From: Thermothielavioides terrestris NRRL 8126 | Lineage: Eukaryota > Ascomycota > Sordariomycetes > Sordariales > Chaetomiaceae | Reading direction: 5' to 3' | DNA length: 64,000 nucleotides | Assembly (NCBI RefSeq): GCF_000226115.1 | Contig: NC_016461.1 | Location: forward strand, 3,410,001 to 3,474,000 | Part shown: positions 1 to 12,540 of the stretch, piece after piece | Layout of the letters: every line of letters starts with the position of its first letter | Position numbering within the stretch: the first letter of the stretch is position 1 | Notes under the pieces: model-generated | Database searches by the model: none | Seen by the model: only the letters and a program-made list of their open reading frames with translations | Told to the model about the DNA's origin: nothing | Program-made: the position numbers and the translations under genes

Positions 1-3000
1 CCAGTCCTTTGTTAGGGAAGCTCTTGTCGTATTGCTCAATCCACTTGGAGCGGTCCTTCATCTTGGGCTGGACCCATCTCTCGTCGTCTCCGACCTGGCG
101 CTCCTTCTTTCTCTTCTTCCTTGTCTTCCTCGCCGACTTCCCATCAGCGGCTTCTCTGTCACTCAGAGCTTCGCCGCTGGCGCACTCAGGCTCCTGCAGG
201 TCTACCGCGCCGTAGATAGCCGCCCTGCACGTCGGACAGGCTGGCCTCACCTTGAGGGCCTCGGTAATGCACTCCTTGCAGAATGCATGTCCACACTAAT
301 AATGGCCAGTTAATTAACCAGCATGAGGCGTATTGTGATAAAGGCTGGCTTTACCTCGGTGATTTGCGGGTCCACGGGAGGCTCATAGCAAGCCCTGCAT
401 AAGACATCTTGGATCGTCGTTCCCGCTTCCAACTCAGCGAGTTCCTCGTTCATGTCAAATTCGAATCCGAAGCGGCTCTTTCCAAAGGTGGGGCCCAGAC
501 CGTCCGCCTCGGTGCGGCCCTCGTACTCCATGTTCACCCAGTGCTGGACTTGGCGGTGCATCGGCGTCTTGCCGCCGATAGCGGCGAGCTGTTTGCGGAG
601 GTACGTGAAGTCTTCAAGCGTAAAATTGTCCTTCAGCACGCCTTCGAGCAGGAGCGGATGCGCCACGGCCTGGCGCAAGCGGGTTAGATATGCCAGATAC
701 GTGCTCATCTTCTTGTGAGCGACCCCCGCCTTGATATGGGAACTCAGGTTATCCCGGAATCGAGTCTCCAGTCGCCTGTGCCTGTTATTAGACGTGGAGC
801 TGAAACATGGGCAGAGCGATGAAAAGTGGAAGAAGGACAGGTAAACAAGAAGGGATCAGGGTCAGTAGAACAGCGAAAGAGAAGCCCTACCGGTAGATAA
901 GCCGCTCTTCTACGGTCAAATCCACCCAAATCAGCTTTGGCGGGTGGGTACGAGGAATCTCGAGAATCGGGCGGCCGAGAAAGTGATCGTCGACGTGTCT
1001 GCATGAGACTGTGAGCGCTTCCCTTCGAAACCGTAGTGCGGTTCCTCTCGTCATACCTTCGAAGCATAATGCTGGTGACGACGGCAGCCATCCTGTTTCG
1101 CGCATCATCCTTGCGCCATGTGTAGTCAGCAGGTTGCGTAGCGCGAAAGGAACTTGGATGTGAGGACTCAGCATACAGTTTGCAGGTTCCCGAACTGCTT
1201 CGCGAATTCGTTGCGGTCCTCGGCCCAGTGGGCACCGAGGAAGCGGAAGAGAGAGTAAAATTCTGTCCGAGAGTTGACTCTGGTGAGAACCACGAGGTCT
1301 TGATAACCAGACTAGGGAGGCTCGAAAGAGGCCACGTACCGTCGACGGAGTTGTGGAGAGGAGTCCCGCTCAGGATCCAACGGTACTTGCTCGTAAGATT
1401 GATACATGCTTGTGCGGCTGGCAGTGAAGGTTAACCCGTTAGTTAGTACGTGAAACCGAGGATTTGGGGGGGGGCAGACGAACTTCTGGTGTTGGGGTTT
1501 CGGATGGCGTGGCCCTCGTCGAGCACCACGCGAAAGAACTCGGTGCCAAAGAGCTCGCCCAGTAGCGCATCGAACTCCTTGGCCCATTCCTCGCCATCCA
1601 GCTTCCTGCCAGCAAGGCATCTCAGTTCCTTCTCAGACGGATAGGCTCTGGCGACCTCCTGGTAGCTCGCAAGGCTGTTTGGTTACGTCCTAAGGTCAGA
1701 GTCGCCGCGGTCGTGCTGCCTTGGGGTCCGACTTACATCACATCGGCGCTCTTCCACATCCACTCTTCGAGCTTCTGGCTTTGCTTGAAGTGGTGTATTT
1801 TTGAAATGAAAGATTCTTCGCAATGTGTCAGTATCTCCCTCTTCCACTGGTCGATGGCAATAGCCGGCGCCACAATCAAGGTCTGGTGGCGTCCCGCCCG
1901 GACGTCCTCCTCGCTGGGTCGGTTGGCTGACATGGCCGCCAGCATCTGAACCGTTTTGCCCAGCCCCATCTGGTCTCCCAGAATCCCACCATACGGACCG
2001 TGGGGTGAGAACTCTTGACGAAGCATCCACGAAACGCCCACCAGCTGATGGTTGTGCAGAAGCGTCTTCATGCCTGGGAGCTTCCATTGGCCGTTGACTG
2101 CCCGAGCCTGTCGGAAGCCAAAGGATCGGGCGGCATCATTGAGGATCTTCAGATCCACAGGCCTGGACCGCGGGTTGGGATTGCTGCTGATCTTGAAGAG
2201 GAAATCTTTCATGGCCTTGAGTTGGTCAACCCGGTTCGTCGCCTGGATCGGGCCGGGCATGGCAACAGCCCCCTGAGCAGCCCTCGCCATGATGGGGTTA
2301 GTATCCTTCAACATCCGCATCAATTTGCTCTCTCTGGCTTTGTCTTGCTTTGTGGCGCCCCGTTTCTGTGCTTGGCCGACCGGACGCTTTCTGTTATGTG
2401 GTGTGTCCAGGACATTGCGCAATCCAGAGCCTTTCTCCGCGTATTCGCGTTCCCAATACTCCTTCGCGTTCCGGGCTGGTTGTCTTCGGGGTTTGTTGGC
2501 TTTCGCAACACCGGGCTGCAGTTGAGTCGGCTCCGAGGCGCCGGCACCGGCCAGGTCTAAGCTGGGCGCAACACATCCCTGCGCTCCCTGCCCCTCCAGC
2601 GTATGGTTGATCTCTCGCTCGATTGGCATGTTTTCGCCGGATCCGCTGCCCGGAGCTTCTGACAAGGAGCCCAACCCGGGCCCTTGTTGCTCTGCCATGC
2701 GCTCGATCGCGGCGATCCTCGCGGAGGTCTTGGCCAGAGCCACCTTGTCCGCGAAGGTGAGGGATCCTTGAGCTTTGAGGTCGTTAAGCTCGTCTAGCCG
2801 TATGTATAAGCGAACCAATTCGTCCTCCGGTGGCTCGTGCCAGTCTCCGTCACCCAGACTACTGATGTTTTCCCCACGATTGCCGAGACCTGGGCGCTCC
2901 GTCCCGGCTGGTCCTTTCTTCTGTCTTCCACGGCGACTCGGGGCTGGGCGCCGACGCTTTCTCGGTCTCTCCCCGTCAGAGAGAATGGCGTCTTCTGACA

Positions 3001-3529
3001 CCACAAAGTCTGGGTCAGCCTCCTTCTCGTGAGACTCTGACACCAAAGAGACAATGTCATCGTCTTGGGGTTCTGCTTTGATCCTGACTGAACCGGTGCA
3101 GATGATATCTGGGATGTCGCGTGGTCGAGGTTGGTAGTTGGCGAATTTCGCCATAGTTTCGGCCGGGATGTCGTGGCTTTCCACCATTCTGCAATCGTCA
3201 TCGTCACTGCGGGCATCATCTGGCGGGTTCCGGCGGCCATCAGACTCGACGTCGCGGCCGGCATCGCTCCTAGTTCTGCTCCTGCCGTCACTTCCATCCT
3301 CGCCCCCCTCACTCTCCTCGCTCTCGCTTTCCCCCCCATCATCGGTCTCCGAGTCATGCTCCTGACTGAGCTCATCGTCGCCCTCGTGCTGGCTCTCATC
3401 CTCCACCTTGATTTGGTCCTGGTCGACGAACAAGGCCTCGCCGCTGGCGTCGTCGCTGACTGCGTCCGATTGATCGCTCATCTCACCAGCGAGTTGGTTG
3501 GTTCCCTCTTGGGGTTCCTCTTCAGCCAT
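1..3529 (-). CDS. SNF2-family DNA-dependent ATPase with embedded RING finger (Rad5/Rad16/Uls1-like), 3' end outside window
   Basis: Exons on the minus strand are 1737-3529, 1484-1674, 1340-1417, 1177-1262, 1057-1109, 891-998, 355-781 and 1-295, joined by GT-AG introns of 58-109 nt in matching phase. The ATG at 3529-3527 follows in-frame upstream codons with no better start. About 500 N-terminal residues are acidic and low in complexity, as in many Snf2 proteins. Motif I (GDQMGLGKT, near residue 520), motif Ia (LIVAPAIAIDQW), motif II (DEGH) and motif III (WILSGTPLHN) identify the SNF2 ATPase core. A C3HC4 RING (CRAC, CGHAFCKEC, CPTC; about residues 898-935) follows it, the order known for Rad16/Rad5-type proteins, where the RING lies between the two helicase halves. 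The C-terminal helicase half should lie left of position 1. By family knowledge it is a chromatin-associated ATPase and probable ubiquitin or SUMO-directed E3 in DNA repair. Which subfamily member it is remains open. Confidence 0.9.
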
Positions 3530-4853
3530 TTGGCAGTCCGGCCTCAATATCCACTTCAGTGACTGACTGTGGGATGACGCTGATAATCACTTTGTTAATG
3601 ATCTGGATACAGTAAAAACAACGCTTGCGGTTAGAAACGCCCTCGTACAAGAAGAAAATAGGACACGTTCTCACCTCTCTCGCTTTCGAGCTGCCCGAAC
3701 TATTTCGCACAGTGTTTGGCCGGGCAATAATTGGAGGCCTCAGTAGGAAAGCCGTCAGTCTCGCGGAATCTGGGAATAGTGAGTGCTGCTTGAACGACAA
3801 CAACAGTTAATTTCTGCGGTTGATATCCATGACCTGAATTAAGAGAATGTGCTGGCGAGGGAGATCGCACTCCCATCTGCGAGAGAAGGCGATGAGAGAA
3901 AATGGAGCGGCTTGAATAAAGCAGCAAAGATATTTGAGACGATTGCCGAGCTTGCAAAATGAGAGAATGGCAACATTTAAAATAAGGCGTCTTAGCACGG
4001 TGATCGACCGGGAATGACCGTCCTTCCGCGCCGCTGGGATTGAGGAAGGAACTCATCAAGTCGGTGGCAGGAAGTAGAAAACAAAACGATCGGCCGGCAG
4101 TTCGTCGACTGATCGAGAGAAACTGTGCCACAAACTGGCAAGGAACAAACTGGAAAAGAAGCAGGAACACCTTACCTAAGGCACTCTGCGGGGAGCGGAA
4201 GAATATGAGGGAACCCCGTGGAGAAAGAAGTGAGGTAATGGTCCGAGCTGGACGATTCCCAAAGACAGCAGGCGTTTATCAAAGTCGGTTTGCTTCTTGT
4301 TGCATCAAAAGAATCTCTGCCTTCCGCTTCTTGAAATCCGAGTCAGGCGGAGTTGAAGACGGTGAGGTGGAAGCATCCGTCGTTAAAATTGGCGAACTGG
4401 CGCCCCTACTTTTTCCGAAGAAGGTCGAATTGCGAGGGAAAAAGAAGTCCTATGAGGTCAACTTTGGAAAGGCAAGGCGAGCAGGTAGGTAGGTGCCTTG
4501 GCATCTTGGTAAGACCTTGTTAGGGTCCCATCACAGCGGCGCGTACACTTGGACGAAGGATGTGTCTGATATGGTGCCTGGATTTTCCTCCAAACTTCAT
4601 TCAAGGCTTTGTGAACTCCGCGCTTCAGCTAAATTGGGCTCTGTCGTAATCAGTCATCTAGCGCTGGGTCACTTGGTCCCCAACGGGGAACTCTTCGCTT
4701 CCCGGCCACCCCTTTGCCCTCTCGAGCCCGTCCCTAGAATGGTGCATTCCCCCTGCACCCAGACTTCCGCTCTGCGCCACCCAAGAATTGGATCTGGGAT
4801 CTGGCTCGGCTCGTCACTAGTTTCTCCGCCTCCGCTCCTGCTGCTTTCTCCCC
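3530..4853. other. Intergenic, no supported gene
   Basis: This 1.3 kb region holds only short reading frames without domain signals or consistent splice structure. It contains the 5' flank of the SNF2 gene and the 3' flank of the coiled-coil gene. Confidence 0.5.
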
Positions 4854-5639
4854 TTAGACCGCCCCGCCCCTGCCGTATTGCTGAGCGGGAGCGATGGCTT
4901 TGGCGGCCGGGCCCAGAATCCTGCGCAGCGTGGCAGTCATGGCTTCGAACACCGCCAGCGCGTCCTCAAGGCCGCTTCTGAACTCGTCGGCTGTTGCCTC
5001 AGCTGCCTTGGCCTCTCGTTCGACTGCCCGCAGGCTCTTGCACTGAGCTTTGATCTTGGCCCGCAATGCCTCCTCCATGGCATCCATGCGCCGGGCCCTT
5101 TCCTTCATGACAATGGCCTCGGCGTGTAGCGCAGCGAGTTCTTCTTTCGCCTGCGTCAAGGCTCTCTGATGTTCCTCCAGCTGGGCTCGGAGTTGTTCGC
5201 AACCCTCACAGTGATCCTGGGCAGGTCGCCGACGCAGCCGTGAGCTGTCGGTGTCCTCGGAGGTCGCCGTCGGCATCGTGCGATGGCTTGCGCCGTTTGC
5301 TGGAGGGTTGGAGATGTGCTGATTTCGTTCCTCGCTGATCATCCCGGTTATCAGCATTCTCGGAGCTTCTTTCTGCTCCGCTAGTGCTAGGTGTCATCTA
5401 ATGCGAAGAATCAGCACAGAACCGAAGGCTGACAATACTGCCCCAACCCCGATGGAGCCTAGAAGGTCGCGAGCATGCGTTGAAAGAGAAAGTCGTGAAG
5501 GGATACTTACCGCTGGAATGCCGGATCGAGCGTCAACTCTAACACCTTTGGAATCGCTCATCAGCGGCTTGACGACTATGCAGTCTTCCGCGGGCACGTC
5601 CAGGTGCGTGGAAACTCGCCGCTCCATGTTGGGCGACAT
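4854..5639 (-). CDS. Coiled-coil protein of unknown function
   Basis: The model joins exon 1 (5511-5639, from the ATG encoding MSPNMERR) to exon 2 (4854-5372). The intron has a strong GTAAGT donor at 5510 and an AG acceptor at 5374-5373, which keeps phase 0. An upstream acceptor at the ATTAG before 5397 would give a short frame ending at a stop, so the downstream one was preferred. The product is about 215 residues, with a basic stretch (RLRRR) followed by a long heptad-rich segment from CEGCEQLRAQLEEH to the C-terminus, rich in Ala, Glu, Lys and Arg, that should form a coiled coil. No catalytic motif is visible. I do not recognise the family; a nuclear or structural role is only a guess. The start and the splice acceptor are the uncertain parts. 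Confidence 0.5.
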
Positions 5640-6499
5640 TGAGGAGAGGCGTGTCAGCAGCAAGGCGCGCCCAGAAAAGTCGGCAGGGTTGGGAAGAGAG
5701 AGCGGGGTTGAGGAGGGTAGGAAATGAAAGGAAGTATCGGGAAGGTTGAAGAGGGTAGAAAATGAAACGGGAGTATCGAGAGGGAAGGCGTGAAAAATTC
5801 CTGCCTCAAATCGTTCTGGCAACCATTTACCCACAAGGAAGTCTGGGGAAGCGTCGGTATGCTCAGGCAAAATTAGGTAGGTAGACAGTGATGTTTGAGG
5901 TCTATCGATAACTCGATACAGAGCTCTCGTTGTTGCTGAATTAAAAGATACCTTATGCATGGCAGAGCGTGTCACTTATGACGAGATCCTACCCCATGTT
6001 CTGGCTTGGGAAGTGGTTCCTCCATGCACCAAAGCGTGCTCACTTATTATCCATCGCTAAAGCCCAGTGATTCCTTTCGGGATGTGCCAACGGTAAAGGA
6101 ACGTTATCCGTGAAACCTCCACATGGTCAAGTCTCTGAGGGAATGCTAGTGCCTGAACGCCTTGACCTGGCCTACGACGGGAGCCAGCCTCAGTGGCTGG
6201 GTCCCATCATGCGACCAATGCGACTTTCAAGGGAACGGGCCAAGGCATATTTGCCATGAAAGTCAACGAAAGAAGTACTGGAAGCAGGAGAAGAGAAGGA
6301 ATGAACAAAGGAAGGAAATGAGAGGACTGTGAGGAGAAAAGACAGGGAAAACCAGACCGTGTTCTTAGTAGATCCTGAGGTCTGACATAGCCAGAGCCAG
6401 GGGAGCACAGCTCGACGCAGTTGAGACGCGCAACCCTGCCATTTATAAGGCAACCAACATATCTACCAGGGTGACCTATAAAAGTGAAACTCTACATCA
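5640..6499. other. Intergenic, no supported gene
   Basis: About 860 bp between the coiled-coil gene and the GNAT gene. One minus-strand frame stays open through 5975 upstream of the coiled-coil start, but its translation is low-complexity pyrimidine-derived sequence, so I treat it as 5' UTR. Confidence 0.4.
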
Positions 6500-7438
6500 T
6501 CAGTTGGCAACTTGGTTTCCGTTGGCAGGCGAGTCAGGCTGCGAGTAAATCATGAAATAATCGGTGAAAAGACCCGGGCCGCCGTACTGCGAGTCATCCT
6601 GGGTGAGCTCGCGCTCCAAGCGAAAGCCTAGCCGCTGATAGACCGGCACGCCGGGTTTCATGGCGTGGACGAAAATGTCCAGACCTAGCTTTTCCGCCTG
6701 CTGCATCCCACTGCGGACCAGAGCGGTGGCTATGCCTCGCCTCTGATGCTTCGGATGAACCGCAAGGTAATCCAATACTGTTCTAGAAGGTAAGCACACT
6801 CTGTACTTTCTCAAAGACATTACAAATTCCCCTGTCTGCGTTCTTGACCGAGAAAAATACAGATATGAGATCGAGGGTACCCTACTCATATACGGCTTGC
6901 GGGCCAGCAGCTCATCCTTGATCTCGCGTATCGCATCCTGAAGCGGGTCCGAGGTGCTGTCGGGGTCCCACACGGCCGTGTCTGCCACGCGCGATATTTC
7001 GGCCTCCTCCTCAGCCGACACGGCTGGGACTTGAGCCTCGGGCCACGCGGGAGACCCGTCACCCTGATGATCTCCAGCAGTGTTGACCGTGGCGTAGGGC
7101 TCGGGAATCGTCCACCGGGCGTAGCCCAGGATCTCGCCCGTGGCGGTGTCGACGGCCTTCTGGTGCCGCGCCGTCGTCCGGTTCCGCAGCAGGGTGCGCG
7201 GGTACCGGAGGGCGACTTGCGAGATATGATACTCGAGCGTGCGGTGGCGCCAGTCAAGCCGCCAGTGAGGGTCCGCCCAGAATGCGGGGATGTTGGTCGC
7301 CGCGAGGGCTGGGCCGTCGGCAACAGTCACCTGCGTGATTGTGAAGCCGTTGTTCGGTCTGTCCGGAGCCGTTTCCACGGGGATTTGGGTGGCCATTCTG
7401 CTTGGTATTTCTGTGGCAGTTGCGCTGAGTGTTCCCAC
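6500..7438 (-). CDS. GNAT-family N-acetyltransferase
   Basis: Exons are 6886-7438 and 6500-6777, giving 276 residues. The intron (6778-6885, GTAGGG...CAG, 108 nt) has a length divisible by three and no stop, so the region also reads as one uninterrupted frame. Splicing gives the continuous motif YMILDYLAVHPKHQRRG, which matches the GNAT core beta-4 strand followed by the acetyl-CoA pyrophosphate-binding Q/R-x-x-G-x-A loop (QRRGIATAL); retention would split it. The downstream segment ending in VYQRLGFRLE is the usual GNAT C-terminal strand-helix. A second ATG at 7396 (MATQIPVE) could be the true start, since the first 14 residues look unstructured. The substrate cannot be told from sequence; fungal paralogues of this type are generally uncharacterised small-molecule or protein acetyltransferases. 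Confidence 0.8.
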   Translation of the reverse strand: MGTLSATATEIPSRMATQIPVETAPDRPNNGFTITQVTVADGPALAATNIPAFWADPHWRLDWRHRTLEYHISQVALRYPRTLLRNRTTARHQKAVDTATGEILGYARWTIPEPYATVNTAGDHQGDGSPAWPEAQVPAVSAEEEAEISRVADTAVWDPDSTSDPLQDAIREIKDELLARKPYMSRVPSISYLYFSRSRTQTGEFVMSLRKYRVCLPSRTVLDYLAVHPKHQRRGIATALVRSGMQQAEKLGLDIFVHAMKPGVPVYQRLGFRLERELTQDDSQYGGPGLFTDYFMIYSQPDSPANGNQVAN

Positions 7439-8844
7439 GCTTTCGTGACAACAGGTTAGCAGTCGCTGAGAGCCACAACATGCATCATGTTCAACACCAG
7501 CCAGGTACGCAAGAGCAGCGGTAGAGCGGGGTTAACGTGCTGTACCCTTATGTATTGTAATCAACTAGGTGGATACAGACACCATCCTTTGAAGAACACG
7601 AGAGCATCCCCCGCCCCTTGGCCAATGGCCTGTCTGGAAACGCTTCGCACGTCATGCTTCCCTGCATTTACACGCGAAGGAACGGCATGAAATAGGAAGG
7701 AGCCAAGACAGGCCACGGAAAAGGAGCGCTAGGATTGTTCACTAATCCCAGCAGGATAGGATTGGTCTTCGTTTCACACCACGTTTTCATCGCTCCATGT
7801 TTATCTTTGCCCAGAAATCCTTGCCAGTTAGCGATCTTGGGGTCGCTCCCCTGATCCCACACGATTGAGAAGTCGAGAGTCTCCGTACTCTGTCGGGTAA
7901 CATTGGATAGCCAGGCAGCCATGTGCAGTCACGAGCGGGTTGCCGGGTTGCCCAACTTAGTAGTGAAAACCGAAGTCCCTGCTTCGCGGTAGCTACGGTA
8001 CGGATAACGCTCTTGGTAGCTGAGCTGGCCCGTCTCGGAACCGGTTCAGCCTTCCTCATCTCCCAGATGGCCGTGCAAAGTTCATGTGACTTGAGATTAT
8101 GTGTGCAGCCATCGGAAGGCAGCGGAACGGAAGCTGTCCAGTGCTCGCTCTGCGACTGCGACTGAACCCAACAAGATATGCTTCCAGTGCCAGGATTGAC
8201 ATCGGCGGGCGCCGTGTGGTCAATTCGAGCCCAAACAACCGGTTCAAAAAGCCAGGCCGCTTGTTGAAGGATTGGTATTGTCCCAAACGTCCCCGTTGCG
8301 GTTTTTCCACCGTCGAAGAACAGAGAGGTCAGACTTGGGATGGCATGAAATCCGGGTGGCTATGGAAATCGTGAAACCGACAGTTGCTGGCTCAATAGGA
8401 CTAAAAGATGACTTGGCCATAATGTAAGGCCAGCTTCAGGATGCCATGGACGTCATTACCCACTCTACGGCACACAATGAGCGGTCCAAAATTGAAGCAA
8501 CTGATTAGACGATGGGATATTTCCTTCCTCGCTAAGGTGACCTCCCTGGTCTTTATGGCCCGTCCCCAGCCGGTCCAGAGTCCGAAAACGGGGTGTCTGT
8601 CCTGAGCTCAACTCCCGGACATACCTGACCGCCCCCAGCGTTACAAGGAGTGTAAGCGAGAAGCGCCAGGATGCCGGTTAGTATGCACGGGTAAAAATGA
8701 TATCTGTAGTATCAGTCCCTTTCACAGGTACGTCCATTCCAGTCCCAGCCCGAATGAAAATGAACCTCGGGACCCCTCATGACCCCGCATGATTCCCTTG
8801 CCTCCTCTCCATTCCCTCACTTCTCCGCCGAGTGTACTGTGTGC
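7439..8844. other. Intergenic, no supported gene
   Basis: About 1.4 kb. Short overlapping frames are present on both strands, none with a recognisable domain or credible splicing. It separates the start of the GNAT gene from the 3' end of the oligopeptide transporter. Confidence 0.5.
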
Positions 8845-11709
8845 TCACTCAGACACAGGACACAAATCGTAATACCCGTCCGCGTTGTTCCCCCACCAAG
8901 TGGGGAAGGGCACGGAAGGGCCACCTGCACCAAACACGGCGAAAGACAGAATGAAGAGGGCGAACAGGCTGGCGCCGTCCCAGGCGCCGGTGATGAGGTA
9001 CGAGTAGTCCTTGAAGATGCGGGGGCGGTAGTTGCGCAGGTAGAACTGCACGAAGAAGCCGCCGATGACCTGGCTCAGGATGACGCACGTCTGCGACGCG
9101 TTGTACGGGATGTAGCCGGCGTACTGGATGAACTGCGGCAGGTTGATCTCGTACAGCGAGAAGTTGCGGATCTTGGGGACGAACTGTGGAGATTTGGGTT
9201 TCAGCTTCCGCTCGGCCCTGCGTCCTGGCAGCTCGCCCACAGAGAGGGGCGGTTTGGAAAGGGAGGGAGGGAGGGAGGAGGGTGCGTGAACTCACGTGGG
9301 CGACAATGCGGTGCACGACCACTGCGCCGGCGCCGATGGCTAAGCCAATGGGCACCATTTCGTACTTTGTTCCAGCCTTGTACATGTACTTGGCCAGAGC
9401 CCAAGAGATGGCGTTGGTGTTGTAGCTCTGCATCGTGGCCCCGCTCCAGGAGCTGTTGCCGTTGGAGTTGACGAGCAGGTCCCGGTTGCCGTTCACGATA
9501 GAGATCATGACGACGTAGTTAATGAAGCCGCCCAGGATGGTGCCGTACATCTGCGTGAGGAACATGACACGCGGTGGAATCTTGACTGGAAAGGGGTGGC
9601 ATTGCGGAGTTAGTCATGCGTGGCGTGCATAAGGGAAGATTCGGATGGGGTTTGGGGAGAAACTGAAAGACGAAACATACGGTACTCGCCCATCTTGAGG
9701 TCACTCGACAGGTTGACAGCGTTGGAGATGACGTTGTGCGACCATGCGGCGAAGTACATGTTGCCGACGGGGCGCTCGGGGAGCATCAGGCCGGCCATCA
9801 TCTTGGACAAGTTGTTCGTGGCGATGCCGTTGCCGTAACGCGAAAACAACAAGGTGCTCTACGGTACGAGGCGGACATTAGCGACTCGGCTCAGGGGTAT
9901 ACATCAGGTTGGAGAGGGGAATGGGTAGTCTTACAAAGGGAGCCACGATGATGCCGAGCAGCAACGAGACGATGTAGGCCCACGCTGGCATGGTAATGTT
10001 CTGCGTCGTGACGACGATCAGGCCGAGCACGAAGCTGATGACCAAGACGGCAATGTACCACCACTGCGGGGCCTCCTTGTAGTGTTTGACCATGTGTTCG
10101 TGGTGGCGGTCGTCGTGCCTCCCGGCTCTGGCGCTCTTGAACGCCCTGACAACGTCGCCGCCCCAGAAGAGGATGCAGTGGACAATCAGGGCACCGATCT
10201 GCGACGCCGTTAGCGAAAGACGGCCGAGCAGGAAGTAAAGGAGGACCTGGGACGCACCGCGGCGTTCGCCATGAGCATGGCGTATGCAAAGCTTCCGGAG
10301 AGCTGAGGCACGCCATGTTCCGCAAAGGCCTCTTGATCGAGCACGCCTCCCTTGAAAACCTCCGCCACGGGGTAATTGTGGCCGGTCGGGGTCAGCAGCC
10401 GGGTCGACATGAACGGCAGCGATCTCGCACCCCATGCGTTGTTGTAGTAGATTCCGAGCATGGCGGCGTAGCAAACCAGGTAGCCCAGCGCGGCATGAGC
10501 CTGCAACTTCAGGGGGAGCGACGTGTTGAACGAAGTGAGCTGGAAAGGTCTTGGTTAGCTCCAATCTGTCCCGCGAGTTTCTTAGCTACAAGGGCAAAGG
10601 GCTAACTTACATATTGCCAATCAAACGACAGATTGAGGATGCCCAGACCCTCGTTGTTCACGGAACCGCCGAACAAGTTGGTGAGGATGGCCGCCTTCTC
10701 GCCGGTGGCGTGCATGGCAGCAAGACACGGGATGGAGACGGCATTGAGCCAGGGCCAGATGTAGGCGGGGAGGAACTCGTACACGAACATGGTGCCAAAG
10801 GCAATCCAGAACCAGCGCAGCGGCTTGGAGTCCTTGAGGTTTTGCCAGTGGAGGCCTTGCAGCGTCTTGACGGTCGGGAGGTTGCTCCAGTAGACGGCTT
10901 CGACGTGCCAGACGGTGATGGGGCGCATCAAACCGCAGAGCCCGTAGCCGAAGAGGCCGATGGAGATGACGGCCAGGATGACGGTGACGGCGCTGAGCGG
11001 CAGGTCGTAGAACAGATCCTGAGCGGCGAAGACCTGGACGCTGGCGGCGGCATTGGACGCCGACGTGGCCGTGATGGCGCAGATGGCATGTTCCTTGAGA
11101 CCCCAAGGCCCTGGGTTGATAAACTTCGCGATCAAGATCCCTAGCGGAGGCCTGCCCTGCCCGCCTCGTTCGCGCCATCGTGCCACAAGGTGGTCGCCGC
11201 GGGGAAAGACGAAGGCCCACGCTTTGCCCAAGAAGTATGCGATGAGGACGATGAAGGTGCCCTGAATCGTAATGACCGTCGGTTTGAACTAATGCTGTTC
11301 GTTAGCACACTCGGCGGTCCCGGGAACAGCGGCCGTGCCTGCTCAGGGAATAAATTACCAGGTAGATCTGGTACATGACAGCCTGGAAGCACGCGAGGAT
11401 GGTGGCCAGAAACAGGCTTCGGAAGGTCAAGGCAGGATCGCCATCATCTCGCATGGGCAGCAGATGGGCGGCCGCGTCGGCGCCCGTGATGATGATGTGG
11501 CCCTCGTCGTCGGTGTCCTTGTCCTGGCTGCTGGCATGGTCGAACGGAGGGGTCGCCTCCTTTATTTCCGGAGAAAGAGAGCCGCCATCTTTTCCCGAGG
11601 CCTTCACGGCGTCGTCGTCGGTGGAAAGGCCCTTCTTCTCGCTGACGGCCTCGTCCTGCTGCGGCGTGGGGACCGCGAGGACGGTCGTGGTGGGGTCAGG
11701 GCCAGACAT
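8845..11709 (-). CDS. OPT-family oligopeptide transporter
   Basis: Seven exons: 11359-11709, 10611-11288, 10258-10539, 9935-10198, 9681-9858, 9296-9585 and 8845-9183. Introns are 59-112 nt and all phases agree; total coding length is 2382 nt (793 residues). The N-terminal ~95 residues are hydrophilic and acidic. The membrane domain begins with the FRSLFLATILACFQAV helix. Family hallmarks follow: the NPGPWGLKEHAICAI block, SASNAAASVQVFAAQDLFY, the GLMRPITVWHVEAVYWSNLPTV region and later the FLTQMYGTILGGFINY helix. About a dozen or more hydrophobic segments are visible. OPT proteins import short peptides, or in some clades metal chelates, with protons across the plasma membrane. The NPGP-KEH and AAQDLFYDLPL signatures suggest the fungal peptide clade rather than yellow-stripe metal transporters, but the substrate is inferred. 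Confidence 0.93.
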
Positions 11710-12188
11710 CTCGCGATGTGCTTGTCGACCTTGCCGGCCGAAGGCGCTGAGTAGTGTACAACGGTTAGGGGCCGGGATCTGACACAACTTGACAGGCAGG
11801 TCTCAACGCAGATCATCGCCGGCGGAACGCCACGATCCGACCACGCGGAATATATCTATGTCCCGCGCGGTCCCCCGGGGCGTTCCATGGTTGCCACCCT
11901 CCGCTCCTGCATGCGAACTGGCGACCGGTGGTGCAATCGGACCCATGGCTTGTGCATCGCACAGAGATCGCTCTTCTCATTCGCGAATTGGCTGATAGCC
12001 CGTGTTCCCATGGAGCCGTCTGGGCCGTGTTCAACGACCTTCCAAAAGCGGCATGCGCTCCACGACCCCGGCACATGGCCACAGGGGGCAAACCTGCCCG
12101 TTGGGAAGGGTCCCGCCGGCCGTTTTTCCCACAGTTGCTATTCACGTTTCGGTCCCAACGGCATCTGGCTCCACCGTTGGGGGGCATA
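11710..12188. other. Intergenic 5' flank of the oligopeptide transporter
   Basis: Nearly 500 bp with no supported gene. It holds the presumed promoter of the minus-strand OPT gene and ends near the frame that may have been cut by the AT-rich element. Confidence 0.45.
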
Positions 12189-12523
12189 CTATCGGTGCTG
12201 GCCCTTTTTACGGTACTCCTTCGCTGGGCTCGGGTATGGTGTCATCTTGGTGATATGTGTTATCACCTTCCCAATGTGTGGTTGTAATTGACACTTTCCC
12301 GGCAGCTTGCATCTTCCGGATCCCTCGGGTTTCTTGGCACTCAGTGTGCACAGTATGCAACTCTGGTTCCCTGTGTCTCGGGTGGTGTCGCAGATGGCGC
12401 GGTCCAGATATCCAGGTGGTGTCTTGCGGCCGAGGGGCTTGGCTTGCCAAACACATACCAGGTAGGTCGTCTGTAAGTGGTAGCGCACGCGGTAACCAAT
12501 CACCTGGTGTTTTGGGAGCCTGC
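12189..12523 (-). pseudogene. 3' part of a possible ORF interrupted by the AT-rich element
   Basis: This minus-strand frame is open from the element boundary to a TAG stop at 12189. If the element and one 8-bp target copy are removed, it continues in the same frame from the open frame at 15735-15999, starting at an ATG at 15999, for 200 codons including the stop (600 nt exactly). The joined product matches no family I know and contains several Cys residues. The region is GC-rich, where long chance frames are common, so the interpretation as a broken gene is tentative. Confidence 0.3.
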
Positions 12524-12531
12524 CCAAGGGC
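12524..12531. repeat. Left copy of 8-bp target-site duplication
   Basis: CCAAGGGC stands immediately outside the left end of the AT-rich element and is repeated exactly at 15735-15742 immediately outside the right end. Eight-base duplications are typical of hAT-superfamily insertions. Confidence 0.85.
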
Positions 12532-12540
12532 CAGAGTTTG

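Noticed and set aside
5394..5975. 193-codon minus-strand ORF upstream of the coiled-coil gene
   Set aside because: Its 5' two thirds are low-complexity, and it contains the clear GTAAGT donor used in the coiled-coil gene model, so only its internal 43 codons were kept as exon 1.
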